From the NCBI RefSeq assembly GCF_007992455.1, contig NZ_BKAH01000015.1, positions 1 to 52,906 of the forward strand: 52,906 bases of DNA, given 5' to 3'. A program made the translations under genes and the position numbers. The stretch comes from Microbacterium saccharophilum (lineage in GTDB: Bacteria; Actinomycetota; Actinomycetes; Actinomycetales; Microbacteriaceae). Positions 41,233-50,020 of this stretch are shown here, piece after piece (position 1 is the first letter of the stretch; each line of letters begins with the position of its first letter). The notes under the pieces were generated by a model. It ran no database searches and was not told the DNA's origin. It saw nothing but the letters and a program-made list of their open reading frames with translations.

Positions 41233-42798
41233 GTGCCCGAACGTCCCCGCCCGTTGCTGCCCCTGTGGGCCGCGCTCCTCGCCGCGGCGGCCGGCGGGCC
41301 CGTCCTCGACCTCGCCTTCCCCGATGTGGGCTGGTGGCCGCTCGCGTTCGGCGGGGTGGCGCTCTCGCTCGTCTCCCTCATCGGGCGGACGGCGTGGGGC
41401 GCGTTCGGCGTCGGTCTCGTCTTCGCGGCGAGCTTCTACCTCATCCACATCGTCTGGATCACCCGCTACCTCGGCGTCGTGCCGTGGTTCGCGCTGGCCG
41501 GGCTCGAGACGCTGCTGAGCGCGCTCGGCGCCATCCTCATCGCGCTCGCCTACCGGTGGATGCCGCAGGTCGCGCCCGGACGCTGGGGCCGCCTGCTCGC
41601 CCTGCCGGCGCTCGTCGCGGGACTCTGGACCGCACGGGAGCTCTTCCTCGGGTCGTGGCCGTACACCGGCTTCCCCTGGGGGCGGATCGGCATGAGCCAG
41701 TCCGAGAGTCCGCTCGCCCACCTCGCCTCGTGGACCGGGGTCACGGGGCTCACCTTCGTCATGGTGTTCCTCGTCGCCGCCGTCATCGAGTGGGTGCGGC
41801 TCGGCGCGTGGCGGGACATCCGCTCCGCGCTGCCGGCGGCGCTGGCCGTGCTGCTCCTCGTCGCGCTGCCCGCTTTCCCGACGGTGGATGCCGGATCGGC
41901 GCGCGTCGGCGCGGTGCAGGGCAACGGCCCGGCGGGCTACTTCGACGAGCGGGAGCGGTACGCCGTGCTGCAGGCGCAGCTCGACGCGACGGCGCCGCTG
42001 ATCGGGGAGGACCTCGACATCCTGCTGTGGCCGGAAGGCGGGATCGACGCCGACCCGACCGCGAACGCCTCGGTCGCCGGGACGCTCGACCGGCTGTCCG
42101 ACACGGTCGGCGCGCCGCTCGTCGTCAACGCCGCCACCGAACGCGGCGAGGACGTGTTCAACACCTCGATGGTGTGGGAGGCCGGGCAGGAGAACCCCGT
42201 CGCGCTGCACGACAAGTCGCATCCCGTGCCCATGGGGGAGTACGTCCCCGACCGGTGGTTCTTCGAGATGCTCGCCCCCGACCTCATCGGCCTCATCCAG
42301 CGCGAATACACCCCCGGGACGAACCCGCCGTTCTTCGATGTGGCCGGGATCGGGGTCGGACTGGCGATCTGCTTCGACGTCATCTACGACGACGTCATCT
42401 GGTCCGGTGCCCGTGACGGCGCCGAGGTGTACATGTTCCAGACCAACAACGCCGACTTCCGCGACACCGACGAGAACCTGCAGCAGCTGGCGTTCGCGCG
42501 CATGCGCGCCATCGAGACCGGACGGTCGGTGGTGAACCTGTCGACCGTCGGGACGAGCCAGGTCATCGCACCGGACGGCGCCACGCTGGAGTCGCTCCCG
42601 GCCGGCGAAGCCGGCGCGATCGTCGCGGACGTGCCGCTGCGGACCGGGCTGACCCCCGCCGTCATCATCGGGCCGGCGGTGCAGCTCATCCTCGGCTGGG
42701 GGAGCGTCCTCGCGGTCGCCGCGGTCGCCTGGGCGGTGCGCCGTCGGCGCACGACGAAGACGCCGGCCTCCGAAGAGGCCGGCGTCTCGGTAGTCTGA
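41233..42798 (+). CDS. lnt: Apolipoprotein N-acyltransferase Lnt
   Basis: Adds the third acyl chain to the N-terminal Cys of lipoproteins. The 521-aa protein has several membrane helices in its N-terminal half and a C-terminal nitrilase domain with Glu in LLWPEGG, Lys in HDKSHPVPMGEYVP and catalytic Cys in LAICFDVIYDD. GTG 41233 was preferred because TAGGCT lies 7 nt upstream; GTG 41191 (14 codons longer, overlapping the helY stop as GTGA) is a real alternative. Its last codons encode an intrinsic terminator hairpin. Confidence 0.92.
   Translation: MPERPRPLLPLWAALLAAAAGGPVLDLAFPDVGWWPLAFGGVALSLVSLIGRTAWGAFGVGLVFAASFYLIHIVWITRYLGVVPWFALAGLETLLSALGAILIALAYRWMPQVAPGRWGRLLALPALVAGLWTARELFLGSWPYTGFPWGRIGMSQSESPLAHLASWTGVTGLTFVMVFLVAAVIEWVRLGAWRDIRSALPAALAVLLLVALPAFPTVDAGSARVGAVQGNGPAGYFDERERYAVLQAQLDATAPLIGEDLDILLWPEGGIDADPTANASVAGTLDRLSDTVGAPLVVNAATERGEDVFNTSMVWEAGQENPVALHDKSHPVPMGEYVPDRWFFEMLAPDLIGLIQREYTPGTNPPFFDVAGIGVGLAICFDVIYDDVIWSGARDGAEVYMFQTNNADFRDTDENLQQLAFARMRAIETGRSVVNLSTVGTSQVIAPDGATLESLPAGEAGAIVADVPLRTGLTPAVIIGPAVQLILGWGSVLAVAAVAWAVRRRRTTKTPASEEAGVSVV
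42758..42787. terminator. Perfect terminator hairpin inside the lnt 3' coding end
   Basis: A 13-bp perfect stem, AGACGCCGGCCTC with GAGGCCGGCGTCT, and a CGAA tetraloop lie entirely within the lnt reading frame. They encode the last residues before the stop at 42798. It separates lnt from the convergent rbpA, whose stop codon is only 3 bp beyond the lnt stop, and could end transcription in both directions. There is no long U tract. Confidence 0.8.
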
Positions 42799-42801
42799 GC
42801 G

Positions 42802-43176
42802 TCAGGCGGAGAGGCGGGCGTTCTCGCCCGAACCTCGCCGCGCGCGCAGGAGAGCGAGGCGCTCCTCGAGGAGCTCCTCCAGCTCGGGAAGGCTGCGGCG
42901 CTCCAGGAGCATGTCCCAGTGCGTGCGGGCGATCTTGTCGCCGGAGTGGTCGACCTCCACCAGGGTGTCTCCGACACGGAGGACGGCTTCGCCGCCGCAC
43001 GTGCGGCATTCCCATGCCTCGGGGACCTCGGCGTCGGCCGCGAAGGTCAGGACGGTCTCCCGGCTGCACTGCGTGCAGACGTAGGTGTGATTGGCGCGCT
43101 CGTGGAACACGACGCCTTCCTCGCTCTGTAGGCTGGAAGCGCCGAGTCGGATGCCGCGCAGGCTGCGATCTGCCAT
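42802..43176 (-). CDS. rbpA: RNA polymerase-binding protein RbpA
   Basis: Actinobacteria-specific factor that binds the beta subunit and group I/II sigma factors and stabilises the open complex. The 124-aa product has the N-terminal tail (GIRLGASSLQSEEG), the zinc ribbon with CTQC and CRTCGG pairs, and a C-terminal sigma-binding helix (LPELEELLEERL). It is convergent with lnt with 3 bp between stops. In mycobacteria rbpA also lies beside the ppm1/lnt gene. Start is ATG 43176 with GAGAGG upstream. Confidence 0.96.
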   Translation of the reverse strand: MADRSLRGIRLGASSLQSEEGVVFHERANHTYVCTQCSRETVLTFAADAEVPEAWECRTCGGEAVLRVGDTLVEVDHSGDKIARTHWDMLLERRSLPELEELLEERLALLRARRGSGENARLSA

Positions 43177-43201
43177 CGTATGGTCCTCTCGTCGTCCTCA
43201 G

Positions 43202-43207
43202 GTATAA
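43202..43207 (-). promoter_or_regulatory. Weak candidate -10 of rbpA
   Basis: TTATAC on the minus strand, 25 nt upstream of the rbpA ATG. Immediately upstream (plus-strand 43211-43224) a CCACC/GGTGG inverted repeat could be an operator. No SigR-type box is evident. The remaining intergenic sequence to 43281 contains only a GC-rich repeated GGCGGCC. Confidence 0.3.
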
Positions 43208-43281
43208 CGTCCCCACCTGGGTGGATCATCCGAACGGCGGCCTCCCGGCGGCCTTTCACAGCGGATCCCCAGGGGATCGTG

Positions 43282-44055
43282 TCAGGCGCGGCCGGAGAGC
43301 ACGTCGAGCGCCGTGTCGGCGCGGTCGGTGACGAGTCCGTCGACCCCCATCTCGAGCAGCCGCCGCATGTCGCCGGCGTCGTTGACCGTCCAGACGTGCA
43401 CCTCGACGCCGGAGCGGTGGGCGGCGTCCAGGAGGCGGCGGGTGACGATGCGGACGCCGCGGTGCCGCTCCGGCACCTGCAGGGCATCCACCCCGGCGAG
43501 CGCCCGCCGGGCGAGTCGCTCCGACCGGCTCGCGACGGCGCCGAGGACCCGCGCGATCGTCCGCGTGCCGCCGGAGGTCGCGGGGGAGCCGCCGCCGTCC
43601 GCCGCGGACCGCAGGGCGACGCGCCGGCGCTCGTCGGAGAAGCTCGTCAGGAGCACCCGCTCGGCATGCGCGGCCACCGCGCGGCCCACCGGCGCGGCGG
43701 CGGCTTCAACCTTCACGTCAAGGTTGAACCTCAGTGTGGGGAACGAGTCGAGCGCTTCTGCGAGGGTCAGGAGGCCCCCGCGCGTGCCCATGATGGCCTG
43801 CAGCTCGCGCAGCCCGACATCCGCGACGCGGCGCGGGTCTCCCGCGACGCGGACGAGGTCGTCGTCGTGGAAGAGGATGACCTCGCCGTCGGCCGTGAGA
43901 TGGCAGTCCGACTCGACATACGTCGCGCCGGCGGCGTGCGCGGCGGCGAAGGCCGCGAGCGTGTTCTCCGCCACACCCTCGGCGTCCGGCGGCACGAGCC
44001 CGCGGTGAGCCAGCACCCGCGGTGCCGCGGACGCCTGGAACCACGGATGCGTCAC
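43282..44055 (-). CDS. Glycerophosphodiester phosphodiesterase
   Basis: Hydrolyses glycerophosphodiesters to glycerol-3-phosphate and an alcohol. The 257-aa TIM-barrel has the GDPD motifs LAHRG (catalytic His), ENT (metal Glu), YVESDCHLT (metal Glu/Asp) and VILFHDDDLVR (second catalytic His). It lacks a signal peptide, so it is probably cytoplasmic. The GTG start overlaps the SPFH stop by 4 bases, suggesting translational coupling in an NfeD-SPFH-GDPD operon. Confidence 0.9.
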   Translation of the reverse strand: MTHPWFQASAAPRVLAHRGLVPPDAEGVAENTLAAFAAAHAAGATYVESDCHLTADGEVILFHDDDLVRVAGDPRRVADVGLRELQAIMGTRGGLLTLAEALDSFPTLRFNLDVKVEAAAAPVGRAVAAHAERVLLTSFSDERRRVALRSAADGGGSPATSGGTRTIARVLGAVASRSERLARRALAGVDALQVPERHRGVRIVTRRLLDAAHRSGVEVHVWTVNDAGDMRRLLEMGVDGLVTDRADTALDVLSGRA

Positions 44056-45059
44056 GGGGCGGGAGCCGAGGGCGGGGGCGGAGGGATGTGTGCGGCGGGG
44101 GCATCCGGGGTCGAGTCGGAGGCCGTGGGGGTCGCGGGCCGCGGCGCATCCGCGGCATCCGTCGTCCGTCCCGCGAAACCGGCGCTGAAGCCCTTGAGCG
44201 CCTCGGTCATCTCGCTGGGGATGATCCAGAGCTTGCTCGACGCGCTCGAGGCGATCTTCGGCAGGGTCTGCAGGTACTGGTAGGCGAGCAGCTTCTCGTC
44301 CGGACGTCCCGCGTGGATGGCGTCGAAGACGTTCTTGATGGCGGCGGCCTCACCCTCCGCACGCAGGATCGCGGCGAGCTTGTCGCCCTCCGCGCCCAGG
44401 ATCGCCGCCTGGCGGCGGCCTTCGGCTTCGAGGATCTGCGACTGTTTCGAGCCCTCCGCCGTCAGGATCGTGGCCCGGCGCTCGCGCTCGGCGCGCATCT
44501 GCTTCTCCATCGAGTCCTGGATCGAGTGCGGCGGGTCGATGGCCTTCAGCTCCACCCGCGAGACCCGGATGCCCCACTTGCCGGTGGCCTCGTCGAGGAC
44601 CACCCGCAGCTGCCCGTTGATGTTGTCGCGGCTCGTCAGGGCCTCTTCGAGGTTCAGCCCGCCGACGACGTTGCGGAGCGTCGTGGTGGTGAGCTGCTCG
44701 ACGGCGCCGAGGTAGTTCGCGATCTCGTAGGTCGCTGCGCGCGCGTCGGTGACCTGGAAGTACACGACGGTGTCGATCGAGACGACGAGGTTGTCCTCCG
44801 TGATGACCGGCTGCGGCGGGAAGGAGACCACCTGCTCGCGCATGTCCACGAGCGGGCGGACCCGGTCGATGAACGGGACCAGGAGGTTCAGCCCCGGACT
44901 CAGCGTCCGCTGGTAGCGGCCGAGACGCTCCACGACGCCGGCGTAGGCCTGCGGGATGATCCGGATGGAGCGGAACACGACGACGATGACGAAGATCGCC
45001 ACCACGACGAGCAGCACGACGATGAAGATCTGGCCGATGAAGGCTCCCAAGTCACCCAT
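44052..45059 (-). CDS. SPFH/stomatin-like membrane protein (QmcA type)
   Basis: The 335-aa product has one N-terminal membrane helix (FIVVLLVVVAIFVIVVVF), the SPFH/Band 7 domain with QAYAGVVERLGRYQRTLSPGLNLLVPFID, a long coiled region of repeated AEG/EAEGRR units near residues 205-245, and a C-terminal Pro/Ala-rich tail. Such proteins form membrane microdomain scaffolds, usually with an NfeD partner, which is encoded directly upstream and overlaps it by 8 bp. Its stop overlaps the GDPD start. Confidence 0.92.
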   Translation of the reverse strand: MGDLGAFIGQIFIVVLLVVVAIFVIVVVFRSIRIIPQAYAGVVERLGRYQRTLSPGLNLLVPFIDRVRPLVDMREQVVSFPPQPVITEDNLVVSIDTVVYFQVTDARAATYEIANYLGAVEQLTTTTLRNVVGGLNLEEALTSRDNINGQLRVVLDEATGKWGIRVSRVELKAIDPPHSIQDSMEKQMRAERERRATILTAEGSKQSQILEAEGRRQAAILGAEGDKLAAILRAEGEAAAIKNVFDAIHAGRPDEKLLAYQYLQTLPKIASSASSKLWIIPSEMTEALKGFSAGFAGRTTDAADAPRPATPTASDSTPDAPAAHIPPPPPSAPAP

Positions 45060-45528
45060 GGTCGGTGGTCCTTTCTTCGGGGGCGACCTCGACGGTGGCG
45101 CCGCGCACGGCGCGGACGACCACGCGGGCGCCGACATCGAGGCCGGCCGGGTCGCCGACGAGGCGCGCCGTCCAGGTCTCGCCGTTGTCGAGGCGGACGG
45201 AGCCGTCGCCGCCGACGAACGGGGTGACGACGCGGGCGCCGATGCCGTACAGGGCGTCGACGTTCGAGGGGATGAGGGCGCTGCTGCGACGCAGCGCGCG
45301 GAGGAGGAGCGGCCGGATGGTGAACAGTAGCAGGGCGGACACGGCCGCCGCCGCGAGCACCTGCAGCCACCACACGCCGCCCAGCAGGTTCACGCCGAGG
45401 CCGCCGATGAGGGTGCCGGTGCCGAGCATGAGGAAGGTGAACTCGAGGGTCAGGAGCTCGATGATGACGAAGAGGATGGCGAGCACGAGCCACGCGATCC
45501 AGAGGTACTCGGTGAGGTCCGGCAGCAT
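45052..45528 (-). CDS. NfeD-like membrane protein
   Basis: The 158-aa protein has three or more N-terminal membrane segments (YLWIAWLVLAILFVIIELLTLEF, MLGTGTLIGGLGV, VLAAAAVSALLLFTI) and a C-terminal OB-fold NfeD domain (VDALYGIGARVV, then RGATVEVAPEE). NfeD proteins partner with SPFH proteins, and the gene overlaps the SPFH start by 8 bp. A TAGGGT box at 45559-45564 on the minus strand and AAGGAG before the start code for an ordinary led transcript. Confidence 0.9.
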   Translation of the reverse strand: MLPDLTEYLWIAWLVLAILFVIIELLTLEFTFLMLGTGTLIGGLGVNLLGGVWWLQVLAAAAVSALLLFTIRPLLLRALRRSSALIPSNVDALYGIGARVVTPFVGGDGSVRLDNGETWTARLVGDPAGLDVGARVVVRAVRGATVEVAPEERTTDHG

Positions 45529-45558
45529 CGCCCACTCCTTCCGCGTGGTTCTGTTCGA

Positions 45559-45596
45559 ACCCTACACCGGGACCGGAATGCCCCGGTTGGTAGGCT
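45559..45596. promoter_or_regulatory. Divergent promoters of nfeD operon and SDR operon
   Basis: TAGGGT on the minus strand (45559-45564) serves nfeD-SPFH-GDPD, and TAGGCT on the plus strand (45591-45596) serves the SDR-S9 pair. Both leave leaders of about 30-55 nt with Shine-Dalgarno sequences. Confidence 0.45.
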
Positions 45597-45649
45597 CGCA
45601 GAGGCCCGCGGCGGATGCCGTGGGCGACTCGACGCAGCAGGAGCAGCAC

Positions 45650-46414
45650 ATGTCCCAGCCCATTCCCGCCGGATCGCTCACCGGGCGGACCGCCCTCGTC
45701 ACGGGCTCCTCGCGCGGCATCGGCGCCGACACCGTCCGCTACTTCGCGCAGGGGGGCGCGAACGTCGTCATCAACTTCCGCAACAAGGCCCCCCGCGCCG
45801 AGAAGCTCGCGGGCGAGCTGCGCGACCTCGGCGTCGAGGCGCTCGTCGTCGGCGCGGACCTCACCGACCCGGCATCCGTCGAGGAGATGTTCGCGGCCGT
45901 GAAGGAGCGCTTCGGCGGCCTCGACATCCTCGTGCTGAACGCCTCCGGCGGCATGGAGAGCGGGATGGCGGAGGACTACGCCCTGACGCTCAACCGCGAC
46001 GCCCAGATCGGCGTGCTCGAGGCGGCCCTGCCGCTCCTGCACGACGGATCCCGCGTCGTGTTCGTCACGAGCCACCAGGCCCACTTCATCCGGACCACCC
46101 CGACCATGGCCGAGTACGACGTCGTCGCCCAGTCCAAGCGCGCCGGCGAGGACGCCCTGCGCGAGCGCATCCCGGCGCTCACCGAGCGCGGCATCGACTT
46201 CGTGGTCGTCTCCGGCGACATGATCGAGGGCACGATCACGGCCACCCTGCTCGAGCGCGCCAACCCCGGCGCGATCGCGAACCGCCGCGAATCGGCCGGC
46301 AAGCTCTACAACGTCTCCGAGTTCGCCGCCGAGGTCGCGCTCGCGGCTGTCGAGCCCGTCCCCGCCGACAACACCCGCCTCGTCGGCGACGTGAGCTCGT
46401 TCGGCGGAGAGTGA
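45650..46414 (+). CDS. SDR family oxidoreductase with non-canonical active site
   Basis: The 254-aa Rossmann protein has the cofactor motif TGSSRGIGAD near residue 19 and LNASGGME in place of NNAG. At the catalytic position the sequence reads EYDVVAQSKRAGED: the Lys of YxxxK is present but the residue 4 before it is Val, with a Tyr 3 residues earlier still. Activity may thus differ from classical dehydrogenases. It is followed by the S9 peptidase start 3 bp after its stop. Annotation as SDR is secure; substrate is unknown. Confidence 0.85.
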   Translation: MSQPIPAGSLTGRTALVTGSSRGIGADTVRYFAQGGANVVINFRNKAPRAEKLAGELRDLGVEALVVGADLTDPASVEEMFAAVKERFGGLDILVLNASGGMESGMAEDYALTLNRDAQIGVLEAALPLLHDGSRVVFVTSHQAHFIRTTPTMAEYDVVAQSKRAGEDALRERIPALTERGIDFVVVSGDMIEGTITATLLERANPGAIANRRESAGKLYNVSEFAAEVALAAVEPVPADNTRLVGDVSSFGGE

Positions 46415-46416
46415 GC

Positions 46417-48399
46417 ATGCGCGCGACCGACATCGACAAGCTGATCAGCGTCGGGCGCCCCACGATCGCGCCCGACGGCGCGTTCGCGGTGTTCGCCGCA
46501 TCCCGTCCCGACCCCGCGGCCAACCGCCCCGTCGGCCAGCTGTGGCGCGTCGAGCTGCCGGACGGCACGCCGCGGCGGCTGACCCGGGGCGTCGCGGACA
46601 GCACGCCGCGCCTCTCGCCCGCCGGGGACCTCGTGGCGTTCCTGCGCGCCGACGCCAAGAGCAAGGCGCAGATCTTCGTCGTGGCAGCGGGGGGAGGGGA
46701 GCCCGTGCAGGTCACGGACGCGCCCGCCGGCGTCGGCTCATTCGCATGGTCGCCGGACGCCGCCCGCCTCGCCTTCACCGCCCGCGTCCCCGAGGGGGGC
46801 CGGTACGGCACCGTCGAGGGCCTCGAGCCGACCGCCGAGGCGCCGCGGCGGATCACCGGCATCCGCTGGCACGCCAACGGGCTCGGCTACCTCGCCGACC
46901 GGCCCGCCCACGTCTTCGTCGTCGACGTGCCCGATCCGGGCGCCGAGCCGTTCTACGAGCCGGCCCCCGCCGTGCGACCGGAGGGCTCGGAGCCGCCGAA
47001 GAAGCGGCTCGTCGCCGCGGATGCGGTGCCCCTCACCGAGGGCGATGCCTCGTACAGCGGCGTGGTCTTCACCGCCGACGGGAGCGAGATCCTCGCGGTG
47101 GTCGACGAGATCGAGAACGACCGGCGCGACCTGAGCTCGCGTGTCGTGGCGCTGCCCGTGGACGGGGGACCGGCGCGCGAGGTGCTCGCGCGGACCGCGC
47201 TGCTCTCCGTCGACGAGATCGCGGTCGCCGCGGACGGGACCGTCGCGATGCTCGCGAGCGGCGTCGGCGAAGGGCGGGTCGACTTCATCGCCCCCGCCGT
47301 CGGCCTCTACCTGCTGGACGCCGCCGGACCGCGCCTGCTGACCGACCCGGACGCCGTCGACCTCGGTGAGGCCGGCTCGCACATCAGTGCGGTCGGCGAC
47401 GACTTCCTCGTGCAGAACCGCTCGCGCGGGACGGTGACCCTGGTCCGCGTCGCGCGGGACGGCGCGACGACCCCGGTGTTCACCGGCGCCGTCGAGGTCG
47501 TCGGGCATGCCGCGGCGGGGGAGCGGATCGTGGTCGCGTACACGACCCCGGACTCCTTCGGCGAGCTCGCTCTCGTCGGCCGGGGCCCCCTCACCGACTT
47601 CGGCGCACCCCTTCGCGGGGCGGGGCTCGTGCTCCCGGAGGAGCGGGAGATCGCGGGCCGGGACGGCTATCCGATCCACGGCTGGGTCGCCGCGCCCGCA
47701 GGGGAGGGGCCGTTCCCCGTCATCCTGCAGATCCACGGAGGACCGTATGCCAGTTACGGCATACATGTCTTCGACGAGACGCAGGTGCTCGTGGATGCCG
47801 GCTACGCCGTCGTGTACTGCAACCCGCGGGGGAGTGCCGGCTACGGCCGCGCCCACGGTCGCAGCATCCGGCAGGCGATGGGCACCGTCGACTTCCACGA
47901 CGTCATCGACTTCCTCGACGGCGTCGTGGCCGCCGACGCGCGCCTCGACGGGGAGCGCGTCGGGGTGATGGGCGGCTCGTACGGCGGATACCTGACGGCG
48001 TGGATCATCGCGCACGAGCACCGGTTCGCCGGCGCGATCGTGGAGCGCGGGTTCCTCGACCCGGTGAGCTTCCAGGGTACGAGCGACATCGGCTCGTTCT
48101 TCGGCGACGAGTACGTCGGGGTCGATCCGGAGCAGATGGCGGCGCAGAGCCCGATGGCCGTCGTCGATCAGGTGCGCACCCCGACGCTCGTGCTGCATTC
48201 CGAACTGGACTACCGGTGCCCCCTGGAGCAGGCGACCCGGTACTACTCGGCGCTGAAGCGGCAGGGGACCGAGGCCGAGATGCTCGTCTTCCCGGGCGAG
48301 GACCACGAGCTCACCCGGGCCGGACAGCCGCGGCATCGTGTGCAGCGCTTCGACGCCGTCCTCGAGTGGTGGACGAGGCACCTGCCCGTCGCGGCCTGA
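46417..48399 (+). CDS. S9 family serine peptidase (prolyl oligopeptidase-like)
   Basis: The 660-aa protein has an N-terminal seven-bladed beta-propeller (about residues 1-400) and a C-terminal alpha/beta hydrolase domain with Ser in GGSYGGYLTAW, Asp in HSELDYRCP and His in GEDHELTR. It probably cleaves short peptides in the cytoplasm, as there is no signal peptide. ATG 46417 was preferred over GTG 46411 because the GGCGGAGA at 46403-46410 is 6 nt from it. It is translationally coupled to the SDR gene. Confidence 0.92.
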   Translation: MRATDIDKLISVGRPTIAPDGAFAVFAASRPDPAANRPVGQLWRVELPDGTPRRLTRGVADSTPRLSPAGDLVAFLRADAKSKAQIFVVAAGGGEPVQVTDAPAGVGSFAWSPDAARLAFTARVPEGGRYGTVEGLEPTAEAPRRITGIRWHANGLGYLADRPAHVFVVDVPDPGAEPFYEPAPAVRPEGSEPPKKRLVAADAVPLTEGDASYSGVVFTADGSEILAVVDEIENDRRDLSSRVVALPVDGGPAREVLARTALLSVDEIAVAADGTVAMLASGVGEGRVDFIAPAVGLYLLDAAGPRLLTDPDAVDLGEAGSHISAVGDDFLVQNRSRGTVTLVRVARDGATTPVFTGAVEVVGHAAAGERIVVAYTTPDSFGELALVGRGPLTDFGAPLRGAGLVLPEEREIAGRDGYPIHGWVAAPAGEGPFPVILQIHGGPYASYGIHVFDETQVLVDAGYAVVYCNPRGSAGYGRAHGRSIRQAMGTVDFHDVIDFLDGVVAADARLDGERVGVMGGSYGGYLTAWIIAHEHRFAGAIVERGFLDPVSFQGTSDIGSFFGDEYVGVDPEQMAAQSPMAVVDQVRTPTLVLHSELDYRCPLEQATRYYSALKRQGTEAEMLVFPGEDHELTRAGQPRHRVQRFDAVLEWWTRHLPVAA

Positions 48400-48411
48400 T
48401 GAGCCCGGTCG

Positions 48412-48963
48412 TCAGCGTCCGTAGGTGACGGCGCGGACGATGTTCGTGATGCCGAGCACCACCGCACCGATGCCGAGCAGCCACCACAGGACGACGGCGC
48501 CCCAGAGCGGCGAGAACAGCAGCATGATGCCGGCGATGATGGAGAGCACCGCGAAGATCACGGTCCAGATGCGCGACCCGGAGGCGCCCAGCGTGGACAG
48601 CGACACGACGCCCTCGATGATCCACATGATGCCGACGAGGATGCCGAGGAACGCCGCGAGCCACACCGCGGTCGCGGTGAGGTTGGCGAACGCGACGATG
48701 CCCGCGACGATGAAGATGAGGCCGAGAACGACGTGGCCGACACGCGCCCAGCCGCCCTTGTTACGCGAGAAGAGGCCCAGCGCGGCGTACGCGAGGCCGG
48801 ACGCGATGGCGTAGATCGCGACGATGCCGGCGACCACCAGCGCGGTCTTGCCCGGCCAGATGAGGATCAGCAGGCCCGCGATGAGGGCGAGGATGCCGCT
48901 GATGCCGAGGGCGGCGCGGAGGGTGTCGGTGGCGGGTCTGCCGATGTCGGTGTCGGTGGTCAT
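48412..48963 (-). CDS. DUF308/HdeD family membrane protein
   Basis: The 183-aa protein has six hydrophobic helices arranged as repeated pairs (for example GISGILALIAGLLILIWP and GHVVLGLIFIVAGIVAF), matching DUF308/HdeD. E. coli HdeD contributes to acid resistance at high cell density; the function in actinobacteria is unknown. It is convergent with the S9 gene with a 12-bp gap. Start ATG 48963 with GAAAGG upstream. Confidence 0.88.
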   Translation of the reverse strand: MTTDTDIGRPATDTLRAALGISGILALIAGLLILIWPGKTALVVAGIVAIYAIASGLAYAALGLFSRNKGGWARVGHVVLGLIFIVAGIVAFANLTATAVWLAAFLGILVGIMWIIEGVVSLSTLGASGSRIWTVIFAVLSIIAGIMLLFSPLWGAVVLWWLLGIGAVVLGITNIVRAVTYGR

Positions 48964-49053
48964 GGAGGCCCTTTCTGCGAGGTCTCGGGCACGAAGGTGG
49001 CACCAGGGTAGACCCGTGGGCTTCCTCGGTGCTACGGCATCCCGCGGGCGCCG

Positions 49054-49974
49054 TCAGCCGAGGAGGAGCGTGATGCCCAGCAGGACCGGCACGCAGCCGA
49101 CGGTGGTGAGCAGGATGGTGTCGCGGGCGATCGTCTCGCCGACGTCGTAGCGCTGCGCGTAGTTGAAGACGTTCTGCGCGGTCGGCAGGGCCGCCAGCAC
49201 GGTCACGATGAGGACATCCGCGGGTCCGAGGCGGAAGACGAGGGCTGCGACCGTCCACGCGACGAGCGGCATGACGAGGAGCTTCAGTGTCGTCGCGAGG
49301 AGGATGTCGCGGCGCCGGCCGGACGGGGACAGGACGCGCTGGCCGTGCAGCGACATGCCGTAGCTGATGAGCAGCACGGGGATGCAGGCGTCCGCGACGA
49401 GGCTCGCCGGCTCCATGACGATCGGTGGCAGGCGGATGCCGGACAGCGACACGACCACGCCGAGCACCGATCCCACGACGATCGGGTTCGTCAGCGTCCG
49501 CCGGAGGATCGGGTTGACGCGCCGCTGACCGGTCGAGATCGCCTCGAAGGCGGCCATCGACAGCGGCGTGAAGACGAGGAGCTGCAGGAGGATGACGGGT
49601 GCCGGGAACGCGGCGCTGCCGAGCAGGTACAGCGACAGCGGGATGCCCATGTTGTTGGAGTTGACCTGGCCGGCCGAGAGCGTCCCGATGAGGGTCTCTC
49701 CGGCATCCCGTCGCCAGACGAACCGCGCCACGACGGCGTGGATGACGAAGACCGCCGCCGCGGCGATCGCCGAGACCGGCAGCAGCGCGGAGAAGAGCGT
49801 GTGCACGTCGGCCTGCGCCAGCACGACGAACAGCAGGAACGGTGACAGGACGAAGAACGTGAGCCGGCCGAGGACGTGGCGCGCATGCGGGCCGAGCAGA
49901 TCGATGCGGGCGATGATCCAGCCCACGAGGATCGCGACGCCGACGACGACGAATCCGGTGAGCGAGTCCAGCAC
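49054..49974 (-). CDS. AEC (auxin efflux carrier) family transporter
   Basis: The 306-aa permease has ten predicted helices and the AEC motifs TLSAGQVNSNNMGIPLSLYLLG near residue 99 and NVFNYAQRYDVGE near the C-terminus. Bacterial members export or import malate, malonate or amino acids; the substrate is unknown. GTG 49974 follows TAGGCT by 6 nt. The region further upstream holds overlapping AT-rich palindromes. Confidence 0.9.
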   Translation of the reverse strand: MLDSLTGFVVVGVAILVGWIIARIDLLGPHARHVLGRLTFFVLSPFLLFVVLAQADVHTLFSALLPVSAIAAAAVFVIHAVVARFVWRRDAGETLIGTLSAGQVNSNNMGIPLSLYLLGSAAFPAPVILLQLLVFTPLSMAAFEAISTGQRRVNPILRRTLTNPIVVGSVLGVVVSLSGIRLPPIVMEPASLVADACIPVLLISYGMSLHGQRVLSPSGRRRDILLATTLKLLVMPLVAWTVAALVFRLGPADVLIVTVLAALPTAQNVFNYAQRYDVGETIARDTILLTTVGCVPVLLGITLLLG

Positions 49975-49980
49975 ACCTCG

Positions 49981-49986
49981 AGCCTA
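49981..49986 (-). promoter_or_regulatory. Leaderless -10 box of the AEC gene
   Basis: TAGGCT on the minus strand, 6 nt before the GTG at 49974. Confidence 0.5.
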
Positions 49987-50020
49987 GGCGCCCCGCCGCA
50001 GCCCTTCTGACCCCGTGACA

